64,000 nt of DNA from an uncultured Paracoccaceae bacterium (GTDB lineage Bacteria > Pseudomonadota > Alphaproteobacteria > Rhodobacterales > Rhodobacteraceae). The notes beneath the pieces were generated by a model. That model worked only from the letters and a program-made list of their open reading frames with translations, made no database searches and had not been told where the DNA came from. The translations under genes and the position numbers were made by a program. Position 1 is the first letter of the stretch; every line of letters starts with the position of its first letter. The stretch spans positions 40,333 to 104,332 of the forward strand of contig CALFSV010000255.1 in the NCBI GenBank assembly GCA_937916485.1. Reading direction: 5' to 3'. This document shows positions 24,449-33,162 of this stretch, one piece after another.

Positions 24449-25324
24449 ATGCATCCCGCACCATCCGTCATCCTTTTTACCACTCTGTCCGGCCTTGGGT
24501 TTGGACTGCTGTTCTGGCTGGGGCTTGGCATGCCCGGCCCGACCGGGGTCGTAGCGTTTGTCTTTTTTGCCATTGCCTACCTTCTGGCGGTTGGCGGCCT
24601 TCTGGCGTCGACCTTTCACCTTGGTCACCCGGAACGCGCGCTCAAGGCATTCAGCCAGTGGCAGACCAGCTGGCTCAGCCGCGAAGCCTGGGCTTCGGTG
24701 GCGGCCCTTGTGGTGATGGCGATTTATGGAGCGGGCCTTGTGTTTCTTGGCACAAAATGGACAGCGCTTGGCCTGATCGGGGCGGTGCTGTCCATTGGAA
24801 CCGTCTTTACCACCTCAATGATCTACGCCCAGCTTCGGACCGTTCCGCGCTGGCATCACTGGACTACGCCCGCGGTTTTCCTCAGCCTGTCCCTTGGTGG
24901 CGGCGCACTTCTGGCCGGACAGATCCGCTTTGCCCTGCCGCTTCTCGCCCTTGCCGGTGTGGCACAGGCCTTCGCATGGCTCACCAGGGACAGCCGATTG
25001 AAGACCTCGGGGACAACACTGGCCAGCGCGACCGGCCTGCAAGGGGGCAAAATCCGCGCATTCGAGCCACCACACACCGGCACAAACTACCTTTTGCGAG
25101 AGTTTGTCCATGTAGTTGGCCGCAAACATAGCCGCAACCTTCGGGTCATTGCCCTGACCCTTGGTTTTGTCCTCCCGATCGTGCTGTTGCTGCTGCCGTT
25201 CAACCACGTGCTTGCAGGCGTCGCCGTTGTGACGCACCTCGCTGGGGTGCTTGTCGCCCGCTGGCTTTTCTTTGCCGAGGCCGAGCATGTCGTGGGGCTT
25301 TACTATGGCAAGCGCACCGCCTGA
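24449..25324 (+). CDS. soeC: Sulfite dehydrogenase membrane anchor, DmsC/NrfD-like
   Basis: This 291-residue integral membrane protein has about eight hydrophobic helices and belongs to the DmsC-like family. It begins PSVILFTTLSGLGFGLLFWLG, has STFHLGHPERALKAFSQWQTSWLSREA, the segment typical of DmsC/SoeC anchors, and ends LFFAEAEHVVGLYYGKRTA. It anchors SoeAB to the inner membrane and hands electrons to quinone. It closes the sulfite-handling operon. Confidence 0.9.
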   Translation: MHPAPSVILFTTLSGLGFGLLFWLGLGMPGPTGVVAFVFFAIAYLLAVGGLLASTFHLGHPERALKAFSQWQTSWLSREAWASVAALVVMAIYGAGLVFLGTKWTALGLIGAVLSIGTVFTTSMIYAQLRTVPRWHHWTTPAVFLSLSLGGGALLAGQIRFALPLLALAGVAQAFAWLTRDSRLKTSGTTLASATGLQGGKIRAFEPPHTGTNYLLREFVHVVGRKHSRNLRVIALTLGFVLPIVLLLLPFNHVLAGVAVVTHLAGVLVARWLFFAEAEHVVGLYYGKRTA

Positions 25325-25383
25325 CCCTTGCCTTTGACGGCCTGTCGCGACACTGTGCGGCGACCATCTGAATGAGGCTTGCC

Positions 25384-26154
25384 ATGGATCAAATCGCCAC
25401 GTTTCATGACCTGCGTGGCGCGTCCGTGTTCATCACCGGCGGTGGTGGCGGGATCGGTGCGGCCCTGACCGAAGGCTTTGTCGCGCAGGGCGCCAAGGTC
25501 GCTTTCGTCGGCCGAAGCGACTACACCGCCTTTGCCGATACCCTGGGCGAGGCCTATGAAAACCGCCCCCTGTTCATCCGGTGCGACATCACCGATACCG
25601 CCGCCTTGCAATCCGCCATCGCTCAGGCGGCTGACCGCAACGGTCCACTATCGGTGCTGGTCAACAATGCCGCAAACGACATGCGCTATCCCGCCGAAGA
25701 GGTGACCGAAGCGATCTGGGACGACATGATGGCTGTCAATCTCAAGGCCTACTTCTTTGCCGCCCAGGCCGTCGCCCCCATGATGCGGGCCAAGGGCGGC
25801 GGATCGATCATCAACTACTCCTCCACCAGCTACATGATGGGCATTGCCAAGCTGTCGACCTACATCGCCGCCAACGCGGGCATCATGGGCCTCACCCGTA
25901 GCCTTGCCCGCGAATGGGGACCAGACAGGATCAGGGTCAACGCCCTCGCCCCCGGCTGGGTGCTGACCAAGAACCAGATGCAGAAATGGGCGACGGACGA
26001 AGGGCTTGCCGCCCATCGGGACCGCCAATGCCTCAAGGAGTTCATGGAGCCGCAGGACATGATCGGCGGGACCCTCTTCCTCGCCTCAGCCGCGTCGCGC
26101 ATGCTGACAGGGCAGGTCATCGCCATCGATGCCGGCGTGGTGGTGACCGGATGA
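25384..26154 (+). CDS. SDR oxidoreductase, probable D-galactose 1-dehydrogenase
   Basis: This 256-residue short-chain dehydrogenase has the cofactor motif TGGGGGIG (residues 18-25), NNAAN (94-98) and Ser/Tyr in the active-site region. At the Tyr-x3-Lys motif it reads Tyr160-Ile-Ala-Ala-Asn164, so the usual catalytic Lys is replaced by Asn (codon AAC at 25873-25875). As first gene of a set with KDGal kinase, KDPGal aldolase, lactonase, beta-galactosidase and mutarotase, it most likely oxidises galactose to galactonolactone. ATG at 25384 is preceded by GAGG; an ATG twelve bases upstream lacks a ribosome site. The stop overlaps dgoK. The missing Lys leaves some doubt about classical SDR chemistry. 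Confidence 0.8.
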   Translation: MDQIATFHDLRGASVFITGGGGGIGAALTEGFVAQGAKVAFVGRSDYTAFADTLGEAYENRPLFIRCDITDTAALQSAIAQAADRNGPLSVLVNNAANDMRYPAEEVTEAIWDDMMAVNLKAYFFAAQAVAPMMRAKGGGSIINYSSTSYMMGIAKLSTYIAANAGIMGLTRSLAREWGPDRIRVNALAPGWVLTKNQMQKWATDEGLAAHRDRQCLKEFMEPQDMIGGTLFLASAASRMLTGQVIAIDAGVVVTG

Positions 26155-27053
26155 GCCTGTCTGCAAACTGGATCGCCCTCGACTGGGGCACCACCCATGT
26201 CCGGGCCTGGGCCATGTCGGCCAGCGCCACAGTTCTGGACGAGCGGTCGTCGGACAAGGGGATGGGCCGCCTTGATCCATCACAGTTCGAAGCGGCCTTG
26301 CATGACCTCATCACCGGCTGGACCAACGGTCCCGTCACCGCCATAGCCTGTGGCATGGTCGGGGCGCGTCAGGGCTGGGCCGAGGCCGCCTATTCCGCCG
26401 TTCCCTGCGCTCCTTTGCCCGATGGGCTGACGCGGGCCCCGACCCAGGACCCTGACCTTACGGTCATGATCATCCCCGGTCTGTCACAGGACAGCCCAGC
26501 CGATGTGATGCGGGGCGAAGAAACCCAGATCGCTGGCTTTCTGGCCCTGAACCCGGGTTGGGACGGGGTCCTTTGCCTGCCCGGCACCCATACCAAATGG
26601 GTCGAGGTCAGCGCGGGTGAGGTTGTCAGCTTTCAGACCTGCATGACCGGCGACCTCTTTGCCGCTATTACTGGCCACACCGTTCTGCGCCACAGCACAG
26701 GTGGCACTGACTGGGACGACGCCGCCTTTGACAGCGCCCTTGCCGATACCCTGTCCCGGCCAGAAAAGCTCGCCGCCCGGCTGTTTTCGTTGCGCGCCGA
26801 AGGGTTGTTGCATGGCCTTTCGGCGGGTGCTGCCCGCGCCCGCCTGTCAGGCCTTTTGATCGGGGCAGAGCTTGCCGCGACCCGTCCCTATTGGCTGGGC
26901 CGGCAGATTGGCGTCATCGGCGCCGGGGCCGTTGCGGGGCTCTATGTCCGGGCCTTGGCGGCACAGGGCGCCCCGGCAGCGCAGGCCGACGCCGCCCGCG
27001 TCACACTGGCCGGGCTGACCGCTGCCTGGCGCCGCTGGAAGGACCCCAAATGA
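26151..27053 (+). CDS. dgoK: 2-Dehydro-3-deoxygalactonokinase
   Basis: This 300-residue sugar-acid kinase (DgoK family, ASKHA fold) phosphorylates 2-keto-3-deoxygalactonate at the 6-position. It starts [20 protein letters not shown] with the phosphate-1 motif DWGTT. It then has [28 protein letters not shown] and [11 protein letters not shown], all typical of DgoK. The start overlaps the SDR stop and its TGA overlaps the dgoA ATG. A longer in-frame extension upstream lies inside the SDR gene and is not real. Confidence 0.92.
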   Translation: MSLSANWIALDWGTTHVRAWAMSASATVLDERSSDKGMGRLDPSQFEAALHDLITGWTNGPVTAIACGMVGARQGWAEAAYSAVPCAPLPDGLTRAPTQDPDLTVMIIPGLSQDSPADVMRGEETQIAGFLALNPGWDGVLCLPGTHTKWVEVSAGEVVSFQTCMTGDLFAAITGHTVLRHSTGGTDWDDAAFDSALADTLSRPEKLAARLFSLRAEGLLHGLSAGAARARLSGLLIGAELAATRPYWLGRQIGVIGAGAVAGLYVRALAAQGAPAAQADAARVTLAGLTAAWRRWKDPK

Positions 27054-27667
27054 CCCGGAACCTTATCGCCATACTGCGCGGCATCACCCCGCCCGAAGCC
27101 TCGCCAATCTGTGCCGCCCTGATCGAGGCGGGGATTACCCAGATCGAGGTGCCGCTGAACTCACCCGAGCCTTTCGCCTCGATCGGGGCGATGGTCACGG
27201 CCCACGGGGACACCGCCCTTATCGGGGCCGGGACGGTTTTGTCGGTCGAGGATGTGGGCCGCGTCGCGCAGGTTGGCGGCAAGCTGGTGGTGTCGCCAAA
27301 CTACGACCAACGGGTGATCGTCGCCACCAAGACCGCTGGCATGCAAAGCTGGCCCGGCGTGATGACTCCGACCGAATGCTTTGCCGCGCTCAAGGCGGGG
27401 GCGGATGGGCTGAAGATCTTTCCCGCCAGCCTGATCGGCCCTGACGGGGTCAAGGCGATCCGGGCGGTCCTGCCCGCCGGAACCCAGGTCTACGCCGTTG
27501 GCGGGGCGGGGCCGGCCAATTTCGCAACATGGATGCGCGCCTCTGCCAACGGTTTTGGCATCGGCACCGCCCTTTACACCCCCGGCCTGTCCGTGGCCGA
27601 GGTGGCAGAGCGGGCCAAGACCATTGTGGCCGCCTATGCCGCAGCCCTTGAGGAGGTGGCAGGATGA
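27050..27667 (+). CDS. dgoA: 2-Dehydro-3-deoxy-6-phosphogalactonate aldolase
   Basis: This 205-residue class-I aldolase of the KDPG/KDPGal family cleaves KDPGal to pyruvate and glyceraldehyde 3-phosphate. [12 protein letters not shown] opens the barrel, [11 protein letters not shown] is present, and the Schiff-base lysine is in [29 protein letters not shown] fits DgoA better than Eda. It is coupled to dgoK by ATGA at its start and to the lactonase gene by ATGA at its end. Confidence 0.92.
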   Translation: MTRNLIAILRGITPPEASPICAALIEAGITQIEVPLNSPEPFASIGAMVTAHGDTALIGAGTVLSVEDVGRVAQVGGKLVVSPNYDQRVIVATKTAGMQSWPGVMTPTECFAALKAGADGLKIFPASLIGPDGVKAIRAVLPAGTQVYAVGGAGPANFATWMRASANGFGIGTALYTPGLSVAEVAERAKTIVAAYAAALEEVAG

Positions 27668-28506
27668 TCTTTGACAATACCAACTGCCTGCTGGGCGAAG
27701 GCCCCCTATGGCACCCCGAGCGGGAAGAGCTGTTCTGGTTCGACATCCTCGCCCGCCGCCTTCATCGCAAGGGCCAGCATTGGCAGTTCGACGACTATGT
27801 TTCGGCGGCAGGTTGGGTCGATGCGGATACACTCTTGGTGGCCTCCGCCAAGGCGCTGTCCCGCTTTGACATCCGCACAGGGCACAGCGAAGTCATTGTA
27901 CCGCTGGAAGCCGATAACCCTCTGACCCGTTCCAATGATGGACGGGCCGATCCCTGGGGCGGGTTCTGGATCGGGACAATGGGCGTTGATGGGCAGCAGG
28001 ATGCCGGGGCGATCTGGCGTTTCTACCGGGGCGAATTGCGCCAGCTTTACGCACCCATCACCATCTCGAATGCCATCTGCTTTGCCTCGGACCGGTCGCA
28101 GGCCTATTTCACCGACACACCGACCCAGAAGATTATGAGCCAAAGGCTTGACCCCGAAGCAGGCTGGCCGGTCGGCCCCCCAGAGGTCCACATTGACCTG
28201 AGAGGGACACCGCACAAGGCAGACGGCGCCGTCGTGGACCGGGACGGCAACCTGTGGAACGCCCAATGGGGCAGCGCCCGGGTTGCCTGCTACGACCCGT
28301 CCGGCGCATTCCTGCACGCGGTAGAATTTCCCGCATCCCAGACAACCTGTCCGGCCTTTGGCGGGCCGGACCTGTCCGTCCTGCACTGTACTTCCGCCGC
28401 CGCCGGACTTAGCCAGAGCGAGCTGGGCAAACGCCCCGACTCTGGCCGGACCTTTGCGACAGCGACCTCGGCCCGGGGGCAGGCAGAGCATCGCGTCATC
28501 CTCTGA
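27664..28506 (+). CDS. SMP-30/gluconolactonase-family lactonase, probable galactonolactonase
   Basis: This 280-residue six-bladed beta-propeller hydrolase of the SMP-30/CGR1 family would open the lactone made by the sugar dehydrogenase. Metal-site residues appear in order: Glu in [10 protein letters not shown], Asn in [19 protein letters not shown], Asn in [12 protein letters not shown], and Asp in [15 protein letters not shown]. There is no signal peptide, so it is cytoplasmic. It is co-transcribed with dgoK/dgoA and lies 37 bp before the beta-galactosidase gene. L-arabinonolactone or gluconolactone are possible alternatives. Confidence 0.87.
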   Translation: MIFDNTNCLLGEGPLWHPEREELFWFDILARRLHRKGQHWQFDDYVSAAGWVDADTLLVASAKALSRFDIRTGHSEVIVPLEADNPLTRSNDGRADPWGGFWIGTMGVDGQQDAGAIWRFYRGELRQLYAPITISNAICFASDRSQAYFTDTPTQKIMSQRLDPEAGWPVGPPEVHIDLRGTPHKADGAVVDRDGNLWNAQWGSARVACYDPSGAFLHAVEFPASQTTCPAFGGPDLSVLHCTSAAAGLSQSELGKRPDSGRTFATATSARGQAEHRVIL

Positions 28507-28543
28507 CCCAGACCGCCCCCCGCGTTCTTCATAAGGCACCCCT

Positions 28544-30448
28544 ATGATCCCGACCCTCGGCGTTTGCTACTACCCAGAACACTGGCCAGAGGCGCAATGG
28601 TCCGAAGACGCCGCCCGCATGGTAGAGACCGGGCTGACCTGGGTCCGCATTGGCGAATTCGCCTGGAGCAGGATGGAGCCTCAGCCGGGCCAGTTTGACT
28701 GGGCTTGGCTGGACCGGGCTATCCAGACGCTGGGCGAGGCTGGCCTGAAAGTTGTTCTGGGCACCCCCACCGCGACGCCCCCCCGCTGGATGATCGACCG
28801 GCATCCGGACATGTTGGCCGTCGATGCCGAAGGGCGGACACGCAAGTTCGGGTCCCGCAGGCACTATTGCTTTAGCCATCTGGGCTACCGTGCAGAATCG
28901 GTCCGCATCACCCGCCTGATGGCCGAGCGGTATGGCCGGAACCCCCATGTTGCCGCCTGGCAGACGGACAACGAATACGCCTGCCATGACACGGTTCTTA
29001 GCTATTCCGACGCCGCCCGCGCAGGCTTTCGCGACTGGCTTGCCCAGCGGTACCAGTCGACCGACGCGCTGAACCGGGCCTGGGGCAATGTGTTCTGGTC
29101 GATGGAATACGACGACTGGGGGCAGATCGACCTGCCCAACCTGACCGTGACCGAAGCGAACCACCCCCATCTTCTGGCCTTCCGGCGCTATTCGTCAGAT
29201 CAGGTGGTGGCCTTCAACAAGGCGCAGGTGGACGAGATCCGCAAACACTCCGACGCCCCGATTGCCCATAACTACATGGGACGGGTGACCGACTTTGACC
29301 ACTTCGCAGTGGGGGCCGCCCTCGATATCGCGTCCTGGGACAGCTACCCCATCGGGTTCCTGTCTGACCGGCTCGAAGCGGACGATGCCTTCAAGCTGCG
29401 GTTCATGCGACAGGGGCACCCGGACAATCAGGCGTTTCACCACGATCTCTATCGGGCCGTTGGCCGTGGCCGCTGGTGGGTCATGGAGCAGCAGCCCGGT
29501 CCTGTGAACTGGGCGCCCTGGAACCCTGCCCCCTTGCCCGGGATGTGCCGCCTTTGGGCCTGGGAGGCCTTTGCCCATGGCGCCGAATGCGTCAGCTATT
29601 TCCGTTGGCGGCAGGCCCCATTTGCGCAAGAACAGATGCACGCAGGCCTTTTGCGCCCCGACAGTGCGCCCGCCCCTGCCTTGGGCGAGGCCCGGCAGGT
29701 CGCGGACGAGATTGCCGCACTGGGCGATATCGGGGTGGTATCGGCCCGGACCGCCATCGTGTTTGACTACGAAAGCGCGTGGGCGTGGGAAGCACAGCCG
29801 CAGGGCCGCGACTTCGACTTTTTCCGCCTGACCTTTGCCGCCTATCAGGCGCTGAGGCGGGCGGGCCAGTCGGTCGATATCCTGCCCCCCGACACCGCCG
29901 ACCTCTCTGCCTATGATCTCGTCCTTGCCCCGGGCCTGATGACCCTGTCAGACCCGCTGCGTCAGGCTTTGGCCCGCTACAAGGGCATCGCCCTCATAGG
30001 CCCCCGCACCGATACCAAGACGCCGGAACTGTCGATCCCGACACCGCTCGGCCCGAATGTGCCGGGGCTGGAGGTAACCGTGTCGATTACCGAAAGCCTG
30101 CCGCCAATGGCCTCTGTCCTGCTTGAGGGAGGCGGCCGGTTCCTGCATTGGTTCGAGCATCTGGAAGGGACGGCCCCCGTCCTGCGCGAAACGACAGAGG
30201 GCAAACCTGCGATCATGGGTACCGCCCATCTGCGCTACCTGGCGGGCTGGCCCGCCCCAGACACCTTTGCCACCATGATCAGAGACCTGTGCCAAGAGGC
30301 CGGGCTGACCGCACACGACCTGCCGGACGGCTTGCGCATCCGGGATACAGGCACCCACCGCTTTGTCTTTAACTACGCTCCAGAGGCGCAAACATGGGAG
30401 GGGCACGAGATCCCTCCCGCAGGAATTCATTGGGAGGCTTTGTCATGA
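28544..30448 (+). CDS. Beta-galactosidase, glycoside hydrolase family 42
   Basis: This 634-residue GH42 enzyme begins GVCYYPEHWPEAQWSEDA. The acid/base Glu is in AAWQTDNEYACHDT and the nucleophile Glu in RWWVMEQQPGPVNW. The trimerisation and C-terminal beta domains follow. It has no signal peptide, so it hydrolyses beta-galactosides inside the cell. Together with the mutarotase and De Ley-Doudoroff enzymes it makes a lactose or galacto-oligosaccharide pathway. No dedicated sugar transporter is in this operon, so uptake must be encoded elsewhere. It overlaps the mutarotase gene by four bases. Confidence 0.93.
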   Translation: MIPTLGVCYYPEHWPEAQWSEDAARMVETGLTWVRIGEFAWSRMEPQPGQFDWAWLDRAIQTLGEAGLKVVLGTPTATPPRWMIDRHPDMLAVDAEGRTRKFGSRRHYCFSHLGYRAESVRITRLMAERYGRNPHVAAWQTDNEYACHDTVLSYSDAARAGFRDWLAQRYQSTDALNRAWGNVFWSMEYDDWGQIDLPNLTVTEANHPHLLAFRRYSSDQVVAFNKAQVDEIRKHSDAPIAHNYMGRVTDFDHFAVGAALDIASWDSYPIGFLSDRLEADDAFKLRFMRQGHPDNQAFHHDLYRAVGRGRWWVMEQQPGPVNWAPWNPAPLPGMCRLWAWEAFAHGAECVSYFRWRQAPFAQEQMHAGLLRPDSAPAPALGEARQVADEIAALGDIGVVSARTAIVFDYESAWAWEAQPQGRDFDFFRLTFAAYQALRRAGQSVDILPPDTADLSAYDLVLAPGLMTLSDPLRQALARYKGIALIGPRTDTKTPELSIPTPLGPNVPGLEVTVSITESLPPMASVLLEGGGRFLHWFEHLEGTAPVLRETTEGKPAIMGTAHLRYLAGWPAPDTFATMIRDLCQEAGLTAHDLPDGLRIRDTGTHRFVFNYAPEAQTWEGHEIPPAGIHWEALS

Positions 30449-31413
30449 TTGTATTCGGCCAGACAACCGACGGACGCGACGTTCACGCGCTGACGCTTAG
30501 CGCCGGGGACCTTACGGTCCGCCTTTTGAACTGGGGGGCCGTCTTGCATAGCGTGCGGCTTGCCGGGGTGGACTATGACCTGACGCTGGGTTCGGACGAC
30601 GTGACGGATTACGAGGACCGGCTTAGCTATAACGGCTCTCTCATCGGGCCGGTGGTCAATCGGCTGACGCGGGCGCAGGCCGAGATTGCAGGCCAGACCT
30701 ACCACTTTGAGGCAAACCTGAACGGCACCCATAGCCTGCATTGCGGCGCCTGCGGAACGCACCTGAAGCTTTGGGAGATCGTCGATCACGGACCGGCCCA
30801 TGCCACCTTTGCTGTCGACCTGCCCGATGGCGAAGGGGGCTATCCAGGCAATCGCCGCGTCACCGCAAGGTTCGAGGTTGAGGCCCCCGCCACCCTTCGG
30901 ATGACGATCGACGGGGTGACGGATGCGCCATCCATCATGAACTTTGCCAACCACGGCTATTGGAACCTGGACGGCAGCGCCACGTGGGAAGGGCACAGCC
31001 TTAAGATCGCGGCAGACCGGGTCCTGCCCACCGACGATCTGTTCATTCCAACCGGCGAGATCCGGGACGTGACCGGCACACCCTACGACCTGCGCGACGG
31101 GCGGGTGCTCGCTCTTGACGAACCGCCCATCGACAACTGCTTTGTGCTGTCGGACGATGTCATGCCCCTGCGCGAGGTGCTTTGGCTGACCGGCGCCAGC
31201 GGGGTGCGCCTCGCAATGGCGACCGACGCCCAGGGGATGCATGTATTTGATGGCCGCCACGACTACAGCCCCAACTTTGGCCGCTACCGGGCGCTGGCGT
31301 TCGAGGCAGAGAACTGGCCCGATGCACCCAACCACGCTGGCTTTCCCTCGATCGAGATCGGACCGGACGCGCCGTACCACCAGTTGACCGAATGGCGGTT
31401 TTCCAAGCCTTAG
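30445..31413 (+). CDS. Aldose 1-epimerase (galactose mutarotase)
   Basis: This 322-residue beta-sandwich enzyme interconverts alpha and beta anomers of galactose. It shows ALTLSAGDLTVRLLNWGAVL and SLIGPVVNRLTRAQAEI (with the conserved Asn-Arg), LHCGACGTHLKLWEI, NFANHGYWNLDG with the catalytic His, and the C-terminal Glu in FPSIEIGPDAPY. Start at 30445 is set by the ATGA overlap with the beta-galactosidase stop; a further upstream ATG at 30394 is inside that gene. It converts the beta-galactose released by GH42 into the anomer used by the dehydrogenase. Confidence 0.92.
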   Translation: MIVFGQTTDGRDVHALTLSAGDLTVRLLNWGAVLHSVRLAGVDYDLTLGSDDVTDYEDRLSYNGSLIGPVVNRLTRAQAEIAGQTYHFEANLNGTHSLHCGACGTHLKLWEIVDHGPAHATFAVDLPDGEGGYPGNRRVTARFEVEAPATLRMTIDGVTDAPSIMNFANHGYWNLDGSATWEGHSLKIAADRVLPTDDLFIPTGEIRDVTGTPYDLRDGRVLALDEPPIDNCFVLSDDVMPLREVLWLTGASGVRLAMATDAQGMHVFDGRHDYSPNFGRYRALAFEAENWPDAPNHAGFPSIEIGPDAPYHQLTEWRFSKP

Positions 31414-31449
31414 GGCGTCGATCAATTGTCGTCGTCTGGTCTGATGCGC

Positions 31450-32670
31450 CTAGTCGGCAGCGTTGAACCAGGCGACGATCTGCGCCCGTTCTTCAGGCTC
31501 GATATAGGTCAGGTTGCCAGGGGGCATGGCGTGGCTGATGCCGGCCTGGAAGTAAATGGCGCGGGCATTGTGGGCGATTTGGGCCGGGGTTTCCAGCATG
31601 ACGCCCTTGGGGGGCCAGTGCAGACCGTCCCACACAGGTTCAGCCGCATGGCACATGGAACAGCGGCCCATGACGATCTGCTGCACATCCTCGAACCCTT
31701 CTGAGGCCGCGTAACGCTCGGCCACCGGGCCCATCGCGGCCTCTTCCTCGCCATAGACATAGGCGCGGGGGGAGGACAACCATGCGATCAGCAGGAACAG
31801 GATCACCGTCGCGGCCCAGGTCCAATGGGGCTGGCCCTTGCGGGCATGGGTCGAGTTGAACCAATGCCGGATGGTCACGCCCATCAGGAACACAAGACTG
31901 GCGATCAGCCAGTTGTAGTCGCTGGCAAAGGCAAGCGGGTAATGGTTCGACAACATCAGGAAGATGACAGGCAGGGTGAGGTAGTTGTTATGGGTCGACC
32001 GCTGCTTGGCGATCTTGCCATACTTGGCATCCGGCTTGCGACCGGCCTGAAGGTCGGCCACCACGATCCGCTGATTGGGCATGATGATGAAGAACACGTT
32101 GCCCGTCATGATCGAGGCGGTGAACGCCCCCAGATGCAAAAGCGCCGCCCGCCCGGAAAACACCGACGTGTAGAACAGGGCCATCGCCACCAGCACGCCG
32201 AACAGGGCGACCATCAGGACGGTCGGGTCGGAATCGACAAACACCCGGCACAGGGTGTTGTAGGCGATCCAGCCGAAGGCAAGGCTGGCCAATGAGATCA
32301 GGACCCCCTGCCAGACAGGGATATCAAGGACATTGGGGTCGATCAGGAGCAACTCTCCGCCCAGGTAGTAGACCAGGACCAGCAAGGTAAAGCCGGACAA
32401 CCAAGTCCAATAACTTTCCCATTTGAACCAGATCAGGTCGCCCGGCATCTGATCCGGGGCCACGAGGTACTTTTGGACGTGGTAAAAGCCTCCGCCATGG
32501 ACCTGCCATTCCTCGCCATCCGCTCCACTGGCCATATTACGATCCCGGTGCAGGCCAAGGTCGAGGGCGATGAAATAAAAGGATGACCCGATCCAGGCGA
32601 TGGCCGTGATCACATGGACCCAGCGCACCGCAAATTCGAGCCAGGAATAAAGAAGAGCGGCGTCGTACAT
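31450..32670 (-). CDS. puuD: Urate hydroxylase PuuD (membrane urate oxidase with cytochrome c domain)
   Basis: This 406-residue inner-membrane protein is of the PuuD type. The N-terminal part has about eight helices with WLEFAVRWVHVITAIAWIGSSF, HGGGFYHVQKY and STHNNYLTLPVIFLMLSNHYP. The C-terminal periplasmic part is a cytochrome c: haem motif CSMCH at residues 337-341 and a likely Met ligand at 382 (HAMPPGN). PuuD oxidises urate to 5-hydroxyisourate and passes electrons to the respiratory chain through its haem. Its ATG overlaps the stop of the HIU hydrolase gene (TGATG), so both are in one minus-strand operon. Confidence 0.93.
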   Translation of the reverse strand: MYDAALLYSWLEFAVRWVHVITAIAWIGSSFYFIALDLGLHRDRNMASGADGEEWQVHGGGFYHVQKYLVAPDQMPGDLIWFKWESYWTWLSGFTLLVLVYYLGGELLLIDPNVLDIPVWQGVLISLASLAFGWIAYNTLCRVFVDSDPTVLMVALFGVLVAMALFYTSVFSGRAALLHLGAFTASIMTGNVFFIIMPNQRIVVADLQAGRKPDAKYGKIAKQRSTHNNYLTLPVIFLMLSNHYPLAFASDYNWLIASLVFLMGVTIRHWFNSTHARKGQPHWTWAATVILFLLIAWLSSPRAYVYGEEEAAMGPVAERYAASEGFEDVQQIVMGRCSMCHAAEPVWDGLHWPPKGVMLETPAQIAHNARAIYFQAGISHAMPPGNLTYIEPEERAQIVAWFNAAD

Positions 32671-33029
32671 CAGCTTCCCCGATACGTCGAATAACCATAG
32701 GGCGACAGGAGCAGGGGCACATGGTAGTGCGCCTCTGGGTCATTCATGCCAAAGCGGATCGGCACCTGATCCAGGAACAGGGGGTCCGCCCCCGCCTGAC
32801 CGGTGGCCCGCAAATAGTCGCCTGCACAAAAGACCAGTTCATAGATACCGACCACGAATTTGTCGCGGGGCAGGATCGGGCTGTCGGTGCGGCCGTCGCT
32901 ATTGGTCACGGCTTCGGCGATCTTGCGGTGACTGTTCCCCTCCACCTTGTACAGCCAGATGGTCAGCCCTGCCGCCGGCAGCCCCCGCGCCGTGTCGAGG
33001 ACATGGGTTGTCAGAAATCCGTCACTCAT
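32670..33029 (-). CDS. uraH: 5-Hydroxyisourate hydrolase (transthyretin-like)
   Basis: This 119-residue transthyretin-like protein hydrolyses 5-hydroxyisourate to OHCU. Signature parts are FLTTHVLDTARGLPAAGL near the N-terminus, RTDSPIL, and the C-terminal HYHVPLLLSPYGYSTYRGS; the YRGS tail is diagnostic of HIU hydrolase as opposed to true transthyretin. There is no signal peptide, so it acts in the cytoplasm. Two ATGs lie in tandem (33032 and 33029); the second is better spaced from GGGGA. A longer frame upstream has no ribosome site. Confidence 0.92.
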   Translation of the reverse strand: MSDGFLTTHVLDTARGLPAAGLTIWLYKVEGNSHRKIAEAVTNSDGRTDSPILPRDKFVVGIYELVFCAGDYLRATGQAGADPLFLDQVPIRFGMNDPEAHYHVPLLLSPYGYSTYRGS

Positions 33030-33162
33030 CATGGTCCCCGTCTGGTCCTTGTCGTGTCGCCGTGTTGTCACCGGTGCTTTGATCATCTTTCGACCCTGCC
33101 GAGGCCGCTTGCAACCCCTGCCCACGAAAGCGTACTCATTTCGGACGACAGGAGATGATCAG

